Source of the DNA: Arthrobacter sp. ES3-54
GTDB lineage: Bacteria > Actinomycetota > Actinomycetes > Actinomycetales > Micrococcaceae
Length of the DNA: 64,000 nucleotides
Direction: 5' to 3'
NCBI RefSeq assembly: GCF_029504395.1
Contig: NZ_JAQFIF010000001.1
Coordinates: forward strand, 434,001 to 498,000
Shown here piece by piece: positions 25,910 to 35,065 of this stretch (within the stretch, counting starts at the first letter, position 1; the number at the start of each line of letters is the position of its first letter). The notes below the pieces were generated by a model, which ran no database searches, was not told the origin of the DNA, and was given only the letters and a program-made list of their open reading frames with translations. Made by a program: the position numbers and the translations under genes.

Positions 25910-27777
25910 CCAGGCGGCTCGTGATTGTCGGCAGCGGGGTTGCGGGGCTCTACGCCGCGCTGCTCGCCACCGAGGCCGCCACCGCCGGCGGCCGTGACAT
26001 CGAGGTGGTCCTCGTGAGCAAGGGGACGCTGGAGCAGAGCAACACCTTCTACGCCCAGGGCGGCGTCTCCGCCGTGCTGGCACCGGAGGATGCCGCCCCC
26101 GGGGACTCCGTGGCAGCGCACATCGCGGACACGCTCGCCGCCGGTGCCGGGCTGAACGACGTCGAGGCAGTCCGCGTCCTGTGCACCGAGGCCGTCCGGG
26201 ACATCACCGGCCTGGGCCGCTACGGCGTGCATTTCGACGCCGGTCCCGACGGCGGACCGGCCCTGGGCCTGGAAGCGGCGCATTCGGCGCCGCGCATCCT
26301 GCACGCCGGCGGCGACGCGACGGGCGCCTGCATCGCCCGCGGGCTCGTCGCCGCCGTCCTGGAACGCGCGGTCCTGGACCGTGCTGTCCACGGCCGGCTC
26401 CGGGTGGAGACCAGCGCCTTCGTCACCAACCTCCTGACCGAATCGGAAGTCCTGCCGGAATCTCTGTCGAATGCACTGTCACAGCCAGGCAGCGAGCCCC
26501 CGACGCCGGCCCGGGTCACCGGCGTGGCCTACCTGGCCGGCGGCCGGCCCCAGCAGCTGGCGGCCGACGCCGTCCTACTCGCCACCGGCGGTGCCGGCCG
26601 ACTCTTTGCCCGCACCAGCAATCCCTCCGTCGCGACGGCCGACGGGCTGGCCCTGGCCTGGCGTGCCGGCGCCGCGGTGCGGGACCTCGAGTTCTTCCAG
26701 TTCCACCCCACCACCCTTGCCGCCGAGGAGGTCCCGGGCGGGCCGCCAGCCCTGCTCATCTCCGAAGCGGTCCGCGGCGAGGGGGCGGTGCTGCTGGATT
26801 CCGCGGGGTACCGCTTCATGCCGGACTACCACCCCGATGCCGAGCTGGCCCCCCGCGACGTCGTCTCCCGCAGCATCGCGCTGCACCTGGCCGCCACCGG
26901 GGCCGCGCCGGACAGCCCGGTCTATCTGGACGCCCGTGGCATCGAGGCAGACCGGGGCGCGGGCTTCCTGGCCCGGCGGTTCCCGACCATCACGGCGGCC
27001 ACCCTCGCCGCCGGCTACGACTGGACCGCAGAGACGGTACCTGTGTCCCCGGCCGCGCACTATTGGATGGGCGGCGTGTGCACCGACCTGCGGGGCCGCA
27101 CGTCCGTTCCCGGCCTGTACGCCGCCGGCGAGGTCGCCCGCACGGGCGCGCAGGGGGCAAACCGGCTGGCGAGCAACTCGCTGCTGGAGGGCCTCGTGTT
27201 CGGCCGCCGCGCGGTCGAGGACTTCCTGCGCGCGCCCGTGCCGGACACGGCCTGGCTCTCGCCGGCACGCGAGGACGTCCATCCCGGCAGCCGCGTCCCG
27301 GCCGCAGCAGCCGTTTCCCCAAGGACAGCCGCCCCCTGGGCCACGGAGGTTCCTTTTAGCCGCGCGGCCCTGGGAAGGCTCATGACCGCGGCTGCCGGAG
27401 TCACGCGCACGGGCACCGACCTCGACGCCGCCGCGTTCCAGCTGGCGCAGTGGGCCGCCGACCTTGAAGCGGCTGACATTGAAGCCGCTAACTGTGAAGC
27501 GGCTGACCTTGAAGCCAGCGACTTTGAAGCAGGGGTCCGCGCCGGGCTGGACCAGGCCTCCCACGAGGACCGGAACCTGCTGCTGGCTGCGGAACTCCTC
27601 GTGGCGGCGGCAAGGCAGCGCACGCACTCCGTCGGCGCCCACTACCGGGCAGACAGCACGGCTGGAGTCGCGCACCCCGCGGTGCTGGTTGCCCCTGCAC
27701 GCTCCACATCGATGGCCGGTAAGTCCGGCCCCCGGCATGCCTCCGCATCCCGTCCCAAGCAAAGGATCTCGTCATGA
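25906..27777 (+). CDS. nadB: L-aspartate oxidase
   Basis: This 623-residue flavoprotein oxidises L-aspartate to iminoaspartate for NadA. It has the FAD dinucleotide motif (VGSGVAGLYAALLA, residues 6-19), YAQGGVSAVL, the FFQFHPTTL segment, and GANRLASNSLLEGLVFGRRA near 420. It is longer than usual (about 540): residues 519-543 hold a five-unit run (ADLEA ADIEA ANCEA ADLEA SDFEA) encoded by 15-base near-repeats, a pentapeptide-repeat-like insertion in the C-terminal helical domain. GTG 25906 overlaps the nadA stop (GTGA). Confidence 0.93.
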   Translation: MTRRLVIVGSGVAGLYAALLATEAATAGGRDIEVVLVSKGTLEQSNTFYAQGGVSAVLAPEDAAPGDSVAAHIADTLAAGAGLNDVEAVRVLCTEAVRDITGLGRYGVHFDAGPDGGPALGLEAAHSAPRILHAGGDATGACIARGLVAAVLERAVLDRAVHGRLRVETSAFVTNLLTESEVLPESLSNALSQPGSEPPTPARVTGVAYLAGGRPQQLAADAVLLATGGAGRLFARTSNPSVATADGLALAWRAGAAVRDLEFFQFHPTTLAAEEVPGGPPALLISEAVRGEGAVLLDSAGYRFMPDYHPDAELAPRDVVSRSIALHLAATGAAPDSPVYLDARGIEADRGAGFLARRFPTITAATLAAGYDWTAETVPVSPAAHYWMGGVCTDLRGRTSVPGLYAAGEVARTGAQGANRLASNSLLEGLVFGRRAVEDFLRAPVPDTAWLSPAREDVHPGSRVPAAAAVSPRTAAPWATEVPFSRAALGRLMTAAAGVTRTGTDLDAAAFQLAQWAADLEAADIEAANCEAADLEASDFEAGVRAGLDQASHEDRNLLLAAELLVAAARQRTHSVGAHYRADSTAGVAHPAVLVAPARSTSMAGKSGPRHASASRPKQRISS

Positions 27778-28748
27778 CAGCACCCGCTGCCACTGCAGCC
27801 ACCGGAACCGCTGCACGCCCCACCGCACAGCCGGCGCTCGCCGGGAGCCTGCCGGAGGCCGCCGTCCTGGCCGTCCTCCGCACGGCGCTGCAGGAGGACG
27901 CCCCGTACGGGGACATCACCTCGCAGGTGCTCATCCCCGCGCAGGCGCGGGCGACGGCGGTGCTCAATGCGCGCGTTCCCGGCGTGCTGAGCGGCGGGGA
28001 GGTCTTCGCCGCGGCGATGAAGCTGACCGACCCGGGCGCCGTCGTCGAACTGCTGGTCAACGACGGTGCGGCCTTCACTGCCGGAACCGCCCTGGCCCGG
28101 GTCACCGGGAACGCCCGCGCCGTCCTGCTGGCCGAACGCGTCGGCCTGAACCTGGTTCAGCGGATGAGCGCCATCGCCACCAAGACCGCCGAGTTCGTGG
28201 CGCTCGTGGACGGCACCGGGGCGCGGATCACCGATACCCGGAAGACGACGCCGGGGCTGCGGGTGCTGGAACGCTATGCCGTACGCTGCGGCGGCGGCGC
28301 CAACCACCGTTTCAGCCTGTCCGACGCAGTCCTGGCCAAGGACAACCACCTGGCCGTTCTCACCGGCGGTGATCCGGCCAAGCTGACCGAGGTGCTGCGC
28401 GGCGCCAAGGCCCAGCTTGGCCACACAACACACTTCGAGGTGGAAGTTGACACCATGGAGCAGATTGAGCCGGTTCTTGCCGCCGGGGTTGACACCATCA
28501 TGCTGGACAACTTCTCCTTCGCCGAGCTGGCGGCCGGCGTCGAGCTGGTGGGGGGCCGGGCCCGGGTCGAGGCCAGCGGCAACGTCAATCTCGCCACCGT
28601 GACGGACGTCGCGGCCACGGGAGTGGACGTCATCTCGATCGGGGCCCTGACGCACAGCGTCACGGCCCTGGACCTCGGCCTGGACATTGAGCTTGATGTC
28701 GAGCCCGGTGCCGGGCCCGTTTTTGCCCCGGAACAGACGGCCGGCTGA
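27774..28748 (+). CDS. nadC: Nicotinate-nucleotide diphosphorylase (carboxylating)
   Basis: The 324-residue enzyme converts quinolinate and PRPP to nicotinate mononucleotide. Motifs: ERVGLNLVQRMSAIAT, TRKTTPGLRVLERYAV, GGGANHRFSLSDAVLAKDNH, and VEVDTMEQ with the following LDNFS and SGNVNLATV segments. The ATG overlaps the nadB stop (ATGA). A 30-residue Ala/Pro/Thr leader precedes the domain. Confidence 0.95.
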   Translation: MTAPAATAATGTAARPTAQPALAGSLPEAAVLAVLRTALQEDAPYGDITSQVLIPAQARATAVLNARVPGVLSGGEVFAAAMKLTDPGAVVELLVNDGAAFTAGTALARVTGNARAVLLAERVGLNLVQRMSAIATKTAEFVALVDGTGARITDTRKTTPGLRVLERYAVRCGGGANHRFSLSDAVLAKDNHLAVLTGGDPAKLTEVLRGAKAQLGHTTHFEVEVDTMEQIEPVLAAGVDTIMLDNFSFAELAAGVELVGGRARVEASGNVNLATVTDVAATGVDVISIGALTHSVTALDLGLDIELDVEPGAGPVFAPEQTAG

Positions 28749-28756
28749 GGCGCACC

Positions 28757-29911
28757 GTGATCTTCCTCGACGCCGCTGCCACCACCCCGGTGCGCCGCGA
28801 GGTGCTGGAGGCCATGTGGCCCTACCTCACGGGCGAGTTCGGCAACCCGTCAAGCCATCACTCCCTGGGGGAGGCGGCCGCCACGGCGCTCGCCGGGGCC
28901 CGTGCCGCAACCGCCAAGGCCCTGGGCTGCCGCCCCGGGGAAGTCGTCTTCACCTCCGGCGGCACGGAAGCGGACAACCTCGCCGTCAAGGGCATCGCCC
29001 TGGCCCGCCGCGCCGCCGATCCGAGCCTGGACCGGGTGGCGATCAGCGCCGTCGAACATCCTGCCGTGGAAGAATCCGCCAGGTACCTGGAACGGGTCCA
29101 CGGCTTCGCGGTTGACGTGATTCCCGTGGACCGCTTCGGGCAGGTGACGGAAGAGGCCCTAGCTGCGGCGCTGCAGCCCCGGACGGCCCTGGTCAGCATC
29201 ATGTACGCCAACAACGAGGTCGGCACGGTCCAGCCCATCGCCCGGCTCGCGGAGCTGGCCCGCGCCCACGCAGTCCCGTTCCACACCGACGCCGTCCAGG
29301 CCGCCGGCTGGCTGCCGCTGGACACCGGCGCACTGGGCGTGGACGCGCTGAGCATTTCCGGCCACAAGCTGGGCGCCCCCAAGGGCAGCGGCGCGCTGTT
29401 TGTGCGCGGACGGCTCCGGGTTGAACCGCTGGTCCACGGCGGCGGGCAGGAGCGCGGCCGCCGCTCGGGAACGGAAAACGTCGCCGGGGCCGTGGCGCTG
29501 GCGACGGCCCTCACACTGCCCCGGGAACCGGCCGGGCGCGTCGCTGCCCTCCGCGACGGGTTCATTGACGCTGTGCTGGCCGGTGTTCCGGGCGCGTTGC
29601 TCACCGGGCACCCCACCGAGCGGCTGCCCTCGGTGGCCTCCTTCTGCTTCCCGGGCACCAGCGGCGAGTCCGTGCTGCTGGAACTCGAACGCCAGGGCAT
29701 CATCTGCTCCAGCGGTTCCGCGTGTGCGGCCGGCTCGGATGCGCCCTCGCCCGTGCTGCTGGCCATGGGCATCGAGCCCGAGGCCGCCCAGACGGCGGTG
29801 CGGTTCAGCTTCGACTCGACCGTCACGGCAGCGCAGTTGCAGGAGGCGGCGGCCGCGGTCCGCACCGCCGTCGGCAGCGTCCGCTCCCTGGGCACCCCAA
29901 CCACCGGTTGA
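28757..29911 (+). CDS. Cysteine desulfurase (NifS/IscS family) of the NAD operon
   Basis: The 384-residue PLP enzyme begins IFLDAAATTPVRREVLEAM and has SGGTEADNLAVKG, YANNEVGTVQPI, the lysine motif ISGHKLGAPKGSGAL, and the catalytic Cys in SSGSACAAGSDAPS near 326. It lies eight bases downstream of nadC; in many bacteria a NifS-type desulfurase accompanies nadA to build its Fe-S cluster, the likely job here. The start is GTG 28757. A hairpin element interrupted by an IS follows. Confidence 0.9.
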   Translation: MIFLDAAATTPVRREVLEAMWPYLTGEFGNPSSHHSLGEAAATALAGARAATAKALGCRPGEVVFTSGGTEADNLAVKGIALARRAADPSLDRVAISAVEHPAVEESARYLERVHGFAVDVIPVDRFGQVTEEALAAALQPRTALVSIMYANNEVGTVQPIARLAELARAHAVPFHTDAVQAAGWLPLDTGALGVDALSISGHKLGAPKGSGALFVRGRLRVEPLVHGGGQERGRRSGTENVAGAVALATALTLPREPAGRVAALRDGFIDAVLAGVPGALLTGHPTERLPSVASFCFPGTSGESVLLELERQGIICSSGSACAAGSDAPSPVLLAMGIEPEAAQTAVRFSFDSTVTAAQLQEAAAAVRTAVGSVRSLGTPTTG

Positions 29912-29949
29912 GCTATCACTAAATGTCCTTAACGAGCACCGGTAGCAGC

Positions 29950-31315
29950 TGTTGAGTCTCATGACTTAATGGACATTTCTGTCGCAAGACATCGTGGACA
30001 GTGTGTCTCAGGACATCGTGGACACTCGGACCGGTTTTGCTCGGGGCATGAGCAAAATGCACCCCGATATCAAGATCCGGCATTTGGTGGCGACATGGCC
30101 TGACGACGCCGAGAGGGGTGCGGTTACACAGTTCTGCCAACGTCATAAAGTGTCCCGGGCCTGGTTTTACAAGATCCGGGCCACGGCTGCCGCCGTTGGG
30201 CCGGTCAAAGCCATGGAAACGGCCTCGACCAGGCCGACGACCAGCCCTGCTAAGGTCGATACCTCATTGGCGGAGCTGGCTCTCGCGACCCGGGAGTCCC
30301 TCAGGAGCCTCGGCTATGACCACGGACCCCTGAGCGTCGCCGCCAAACTGCGACGCCAGGGGGTCCAACCGCCATCACGTGCCACCTTGGCCCGGATCTT
30401 TACCCGGGCGGGAGTCGTGGTCCCGGAACCGAGGAAGAAACCCCGCAGCGCCTACCAAAGATTCGTCTATCCGGAACCCAACGGCTGCTGGCAGATCGAC
30501 TCCACGCAGTGGCTGCTGGCCGGCGGAGCCAGGGTGGCCATTTTCCAGCTCATCGATGATCATTCCCGTCTGGCACTGGCATCTCTGGTCGCGGACGCAG
30601 AGAAATCCGAGGCGGCCATCCGGGTAGTGCGAATGGCCATCGATCGCCACGGAGTGCCCCAAAAATTCCTCTCGGACAACGGGGCAGCGTTCAATCCCAC
30701 CCGGAGGGGCCGCACCGGAGCCCTGGTGGAATACCTCAAAACCCTCGGCGTCGTGCCGATCACCGGCAAACCCTACAAACCCACCACCCAGGGCAAGAAC
30801 GAACGCTTCCACCGGACCCTGCACACCTACCTGAACCGCCATCCCCAAGCCGGAACCATCGCCGAACTACAGGCCCACGTCGATGTCTTCGACACGTACT
30901 ACAACACCGAGCGTGAACACCAGGCGCTGCCGCCCGGCACGACCCCGGCCGAGGCCTGGAACGCCACCGCGACAGCCCTGCCGCCCGATCCCCCGACCCC
31001 CGAAACCCGCAAACCAACACCACGCCAGAGCGTGCAACGAAAAGTGGGGCGGCGGCGAAGTCACCGTCATCGGCATGCACTTCTACATCGGAACGAACCA
31101 CGCAGGAGAACAGATCCACGTCCTCTACGACGACGAAACCATCATGTTCTTCGACGCCCGCGGAACCGAAATCACCCGCCACCCACGCCCGCCCAAAGGA
31201 ACCGTCTACATCGGCCGCAACGGCCCCACCAACCAACCGTCCACGAAGTCCTGAGACATAAACCGTCCACGATCAGTTGAGATATGAAGTGTCAACGATG
31301 ACGTGAGACATCACA
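29950..31315 (+). mobile_element. IS481-family insertion sequence, 1366 bp, with 15-bp target duplication
   Basis: The ends are TGTTGAGTCTCATGA (left) and, read inward on the other strand, TGTGATGTCTCACGT (right), matching at 16 of the first 26 positions. Both sides carry the identical 15-mer AGCACCGGTAGCAGC (29935-29949 and 31316-31330), a target-site duplication. Subterminal GACATCGTGGAC repeats occur inside both ends (near 29988 and 30011, and inverted near 31265). The transposase is frameshifted near its 3' end. The retained exact target duplication suggests recent insertion. Confidence 0.87.
30048..31254 (+). pseudogene. IS481-family transposase, frameshifted near the C-terminus
   Basis: An N-terminal HTH (residues about 10-50) is followed by the DDE integrase core: CWQIDSTQWLL (first Asp), LSDNGAAFNP (second Asp), and GKNERFHRTLHTYL (Glu). 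After about 31045 this frame turns Arg/His-rich and foreign-looking. The overlapping frame carries the sensible tail (EVTVIGMHFYIGTNHAGEQI through FFDARGTEITRH), so one base is lost or gained in the GGGGCGGCGG run near 31050. The catalytic core is intact; activity of the truncated or altered protein is unknown. Confidence 0.78.
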
Positions 31316-31378
31316 AGCACCGGTAGCAGCATCAACTGATAGCGCAACCCGGGGTTGGGGCTCCGGGCGGGGTTGCGG

Positions 31379-31864
31379 CTAGCGGTGGCGGGCGCGGCGG
31401 AAGATCCAGTGCCGCAGCATCGTGAACCGCACGGCAGTGGCGGCGAAGCCGGAGAGGGTGGTGGTCCACAACTCCTCGGCCACGGTGGCATCGGGGTTGA
31501 CCCAGTGCAAGACGGCCAGGCTGCCGCCGGTGATCAGCAGCGCGACGAGGATCACGATCAGGCCGTTGAGATGGTCCCGCTTCATCCGGCGAGTTTCGGT
31601 GATCTTGAACGTCAGGCGCCGGTTGAGGGCGGTGTTCATGAACGATGTCAGGATCAGGGCCGCCGCGTTGGCCGGCTGGGCCCCGAGCCAGGGCCGGGAA
31701 AGGGCGTACAAGGCCAAGGATGTCAGGGTGCAGACAATCCCGACGCCGGTGAACCGGATGAGCTGCCTGACCACGGGGTAGCGGAGGATTCCGCGGTGGC
31801 GGCGGGAGGTCTGCCCGCGGACGACGGCGGCGGCAGGAGCCTGCCGTTCGAGCTGGGACTCCAT
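31379..31864 (-). CDS. GtrA family membrane protein
   Basis: The 161-residue protein has four TM segments in the GtrA pattern: LIRFTGVGIVCTLTSLALYAL, a second helix ending in FMNTALNRRLTF, then two more helices with FAATAVRFTMLRHWIF at the end. GtrA proteins are thought to flip or help transfer undecaprenyl-linked sugars for cell-surface polysaccharides. No glycosyltransferase is adjacent. The ATG at 31864 lies four bases beyond the preceding DUF1684 stop, so the two may be co-transcribed. Confidence 0.83.
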   Translation of the reverse strand: MESQLERQAPAAAVVRGQTSRRHRGILRYPVVRQLIRFTGVGIVCTLTSLALYALSRPWLGAQPANAAALILTSFMNTALNRRLTFKITETRRMKRDHLNGLIVILVALLITGGSLAVLHWVNPDATVAEELWTTTLSGFAATAVRFTMLRHWIFRRARHR

Positions 31865-31868
31865 CCGC

Positions 31869-32543
31869 TCAGTACAGCTCGCCCACGGGGATTTCCACGG
31901 CCAGTCGGTTCGCCGGGCCGGCAAGGGGACATGCCCAGGCTTCGTTGTAGGCGCAGGAGGGGTTGTAGGCGAAATTGAAGTCCAGGATGAATTCGGCCTG
32001 GGGCCCGGACCCCCGCACGCCGTGGAAAGCGCCCTTGATGGTGTCCAGGAGGTAGCGTCCGGCGCCGTAGCTGCCGCCGGGCTGGCCGGCGGTGGCGTCG
32101 CGGAACGGCACGAAGATGCCGCCGCCGTAGCCCCTGAGTTTCCAGACCGCGAGCTGTCCCATCTCGGGAAGGTCAAAGGTGCCCAGCCGCACAAAATGGA
32201 CCAGTCCGTCAGTCCCGGTCTCCACATTCATCTCCCGCCCGGCGCCCTCGAGGGTCAGGGGGACGTGGAAACGGTAGATCGGATCGTAGTCCGCCGTCTT
32301 CAGGCCGCCGAAGCTGGCCTTGGCCTCGGCCGTCAGCGCCGAGGCCGGGTGCGTGCCGAACATGCGGTCCCGCTCCTGGCGCCAGTAGGAATGGGCCTCT
32401 GCCGGGCTGTCCGCGGCAATTTTCCGCGTGGTGGCATAGAGGGCAAAGGTCCGCAGCCGCCAGTCCGCGATATCGAGCGCCGACATGCCTGCCACGTCGC
32501 CCTGGTCCCCAAAGTGCGTTCCGTCAAAGTCATGTTCGGCCAT
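31869..32543 (-). CDS. DUF1684 domain-containing protein
   Basis: The 224-residue soluble protein matches DUF1684: ADWRLRTFALYATTRKIA, WRQERDRMFGTHPASAL, then GRYLLDTIKGAF and the conserved end LDFNFAYNPSCAYNEAWACP. The role is unknown; some members are annotated as secreted or unsaturated-fatty-acid-related, which I cannot judge here. The start is ATG 32543, which excludes a GC-rich N-terminal extension. Confidence 0.8.
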   Translation of the reverse strand: MAEHDFDGTHFGDQGDVAGMSALDIADWRLRTFALYATTRKIAADSPAEAHSYWRQERDRMFGTHPASALTAEAKASFGGLKTADYDPIYRFHVPLTLEGAGREMNVETGTDGLVHFVRLGTFDLPEMGQLAVWKLRGYGGGIFVPFRDATAGQPGGSYGAGRYLLDTIKGAFHGVRGSGPQAEFILDFNFAYNPSCAYNEAWACPLAGPANRLAVEIPVGELY

Positions 32544-32669
32544 GCCCCCAGCGTATCCGCTTTCGCGAGGCCAAAATTTGTGCGCCGGAATTTGTGCCCC
32601 AGGTTCCGGGCCGGACCCGCGCGCCGGATGACCCGTTCCGGCGGGCCGTCCGGCCATAGACTTTCGCCC

Positions 32670-34154
32670 ATGCGCAACCCCCTGGAGAACGCGGCCGCCA
32701 GCACCAACCTCAAGAGCGTCGGGGACGCGCCCGGCAGCCCCGGGAACGCGCCGGGCAGCGCAGGGCGCGCGCCGGGCAGCGCAGGGCGCGCGGCGGCGTC
32801 GCTGGCGGAGCTCGTGACGTACCGGACTGTGTCCCGTCGAGCCGGGGACTCACGCCGAGCCGGGGGTTCCTCCCCGGCGGAGGCCAGCGTGGAGACAGAC
32901 CAGTTCGAGGCCTTCATCGCCGCACTGCCCCGGCTGTACCCGGCGGTCCATGCCGCGCTGGAACTGGAGCGGGTCAACGGCCATGCCCTCCTGTACCGCT
33001 GGCCCGGCAGCGCCTTGGCGGAGGACCCAGCGGCTGCGCAGCGCGCGTCGGTGCTGATGGCGCACTACGACGTCGTTCCGGCGACCGACCCGGGGCAGTG
33101 GTCGCAGGCACCGTTCTCCGGCCACAACGACGGCACATTCCTGTGGGGTCGCGGGACACTCGATGACAAGGGCCAGCTCGTGGCGATCCTGGAGGCGGCC
33201 GAGAGCCTGCTCCGGGCCGGGTATGCCCCCGCGCATGACCTCTACTTCTCGTTCGGCAACAACGAGGAGACAGCCGGCAACAGCGCGGCCGCTGCCGCAG
33301 ATCTGCTGGCCGACCGCGGCGTGCAGCCCTGGCTCGTGCTGGACGAGGGCGGTGCCGTGGCGGGCGGTGCCTTTCCGGGGGTGAGCCGGCCGGCCGCCGT
33401 CGTCGGCGTGGCCGAAAAGGGAATCCTGGACGTGGAGCTGCTGACCCGGGACCCGGGGGGACACGCCTCCACGCCGCCGCGGATGGGGGCGACGGCGCGG
33501 CTGGCCCGCGCCATCACCCGGATCGAGCGCAACCCGTTCCCGCAGTCGCTGCCGGAGGTGACCGCGGAGATGCTGCGCCGCTTCGGCCCGCACACGCCCC
33601 CGCCGCTGCGGGCGGTGTTCGCCAACGTGGCACTGCTCCGGGCACCGATCACCTGGCTCTTTGGCCGGCTCGGCAACGAGACCAACGCGATGACCCGAAC
33701 CACCGTGGCCATCACCACCCTCGAAGGCAGCTCCGGGGCGAACGTCCTCGCCGCCACGGCCAAGGCGAACGCCAACATCAGGGTGGCGGTGGGGGAGACC
33801 GTCGAGGGCACCGTGGCACACCTGCGGAAAATCATCCGCGACCCGAAAATCGAACTGCGCATCGTGGAGGGCAACGACCCGTCCCCGGTCTCGCCGTCCT
33901 CCGGGACCCAGTGGGAACTGCTGGCGGACTGCATCGGGCAGGTCTTCCCCGAAGCAATCATCACGCCGTACATCATGATGGGCGGCACGGACTCGCGCCG
34001 CTTCACCGGGATCTGCGGCGCCGTGTACCGGTTCGCGCCGTTCTTCATGGACGTCCGGGCCCGCGGCTCCATCCACGCCGTGGACGAGAAAATTTCCCTT
34101 GAGACGCTGGACCAAGGGGTCCGCTTCTACGAAACACTGATGCGGAAACTCTGA
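32670..34154 (+). CDS. M20 family metallopeptidase
   Basis: The 494-residue protein has the M20 zinc motifs: LMAHYDVVP (His), GRGTLDDKGQ (bridging Asp), NNEETAGN (Glu pair), LDEGG, and GGTDSRRF near the end. The lid domain lies between about 270 and 390. These are cytosolic carboxypeptidases/dipeptidases. The N-terminus contains two exact 21-base repeats (32748-32768 and 32769-32789) plus a degenerate third copy, encoding Ala/Pro/Gly/Ser-rich filler before the catalytic domain. Confidence 0.87.
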   Translation: MRNPLENAAASTNLKSVGDAPGSPGNAPGSAGRAPGSAGRAAASLAELVTYRTVSRRAGDSRRAGGSSPAEASVETDQFEAFIAALPRLYPAVHAALELERVNGHALLYRWPGSALAEDPAAAQRASVLMAHYDVVPATDPGQWSQAPFSGHNDGTFLWGRGTLDDKGQLVAILEAAESLLRAGYAPAHDLYFSFGNNEETAGNSAAAAADLLADRGVQPWLVLDEGGAVAGGAFPGVSRPAAVVGVAEKGILDVELLTRDPGGHASTPPRMGATARLARAITRIERNPFPQSLPEVTAEMLRRFGPHTPPPLRAVFANVALLRAPITWLFGRLGNETNAMTRTTVAITTLEGSSGANVLAATAKANANIRVAVGETVEGTVAHLRKIIRDPKIELRIVEGNDPSPVSPSSGTQWELLADCIGQVFPEAIITPYIMMGGTDSRRFTGICGAVYRFAPFFMDVRARGSIHAVDEKISLETLDQGVRFYETLMRKL

Positions 34155-34184
34155 GTCATGCGGCGCCCCGGCTACGCTGGCATC

Positions 34185-34994
34185 ATGACTGGGACGGCCC
34201 CACCCCGAGGACCAGGCACCGCCGGAATCCGGAGCGCTGTGCTGCGCACCGGCGCGGCGTTCGCGGTCGCGGCGGCAGCCCTTACGGGCTGCAGCAGCGG
34301 CGGCAAGGGGAGTCCGGTGTGGACAGCCGGCAGTAGCGCGACGGAGAGTATGACGTCGACGGCCACCACCGCTCCGGCGTCGTCGGCCAGCGCTTCCGCC
34401 GCCCCGGGCTCGAGCACGGCGGCCTGGAAAGTCTTTACCGATCCGACGAAGACGGTCAGCTTTGAAGTGCCGCGGGACTGGATTGTCCAGTCCGTTGCTC
34501 CCGACCCGGGTACGCTGCCGGGGGCGCTGAAGATCATCGTCAAAGACGCCAAAGGCGCTTATCTGGCCACCTTGCAGACCGGCCTGCCCCCGCAGCCTGC
34601 GCCGGCCTGCCCGGGCGGCGCCGCACGGGACTACGTCGTGGTCAGCAGCGTGCCTGTTGACCTGCCCCACGCCGGCGGCGAGGGAACCATTGACCCGCAC
34701 GTGGTGTTCCGGGTCATCCAGGGCTACAAGTACTTCGGCTCCTACGGCATCACCAACGTGGTGGGCGGCGCCGGCGGCAAGAGTTGCGCGTTGCAGAATG
34801 TGGTCCGTGGCCCGGCCGGCAAGGGGGACTTTTCGTTTGGGGACCTGACGGTGCTGAAGACCTTGGCGCCGGACCGGAAGGTCGCCCCCGCAAAGGCGTT
34901 TGACACTCTCGACCAGGCTGCCAAGTACGTCAACGAGGGGTCCGAATTCGCCGACGTCCAGCGGATGCTAATGTCTCTGAAGATCAAAAACTAG
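34185..34994 (+). CDS. Putative lipoprotein, function unknown
   Basis: The 269-residue protein has a signal peptide with lipobox ALTGCSS (Cys at about residue 38), a Ser/Thr/Ala-rich linker to about residue 80, and a globular domain starting at AWKVFTDPTKTVSFEVPRDW. The FEVPxDW pattern is seen in secreted actinobacterial lipoproteins of unknown role. ATG 34185 is preferred over ATG 34158 as it gives a shorter n-region. No recognised enzymatic motif. Confidence 0.7.
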   Translation: MTGTAPPRGPGTAGIRSAVLRTGAAFAVAAAALTGCSSGGKGSPVWTAGSSATESMTSTATTAPASSASASAAPGSSTAAWKVFTDPTKTVSFEVPRDWIVQSVAPDPGTLPGALKIIVKDAKGAYLATLQTGLPPQPAPACPGGAARDYVVVSSVPVDLPHAGGEGTIDPHVVFRVIQGYKYFGSYGITNVVGGAGGKSCALQNVVRGPAGKGDFSFGDLTVLKTLAPDRKVAPAKAFDTLDQAAKYVNEGSEFADVQRMLMSLKIKN

Positions 34995-35065
34995 TCCCGC
35001 CCACCCGCACATCCCCGGGCCGTTGACGGCGACTTCCCCGCACCTACCTCACATCCCGGAGATAC

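Larger units (their letters stand above)
29907..31348. repeat. Hairpin-forming intergenic element, copy B, split by an IS481 insertion
   Basis: Left part GTTGAGCTATCA starts at 29907; right part TGATAGCGCAAC ends at 31348. Removing the IS and one target copy restores a stem of 12 positions with one mismatch around a core containing GTCCTTAACGAGCACCGG. Core and stem resemble the element at 12812 (shared GTTGxGCTATCACT, GTCC, TGATAG; near-equal length of 54 and 55 bases). The first four bases overlap the desulfurase stop region, so it may act as that operon's 3' end. Confidence 0.55.
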
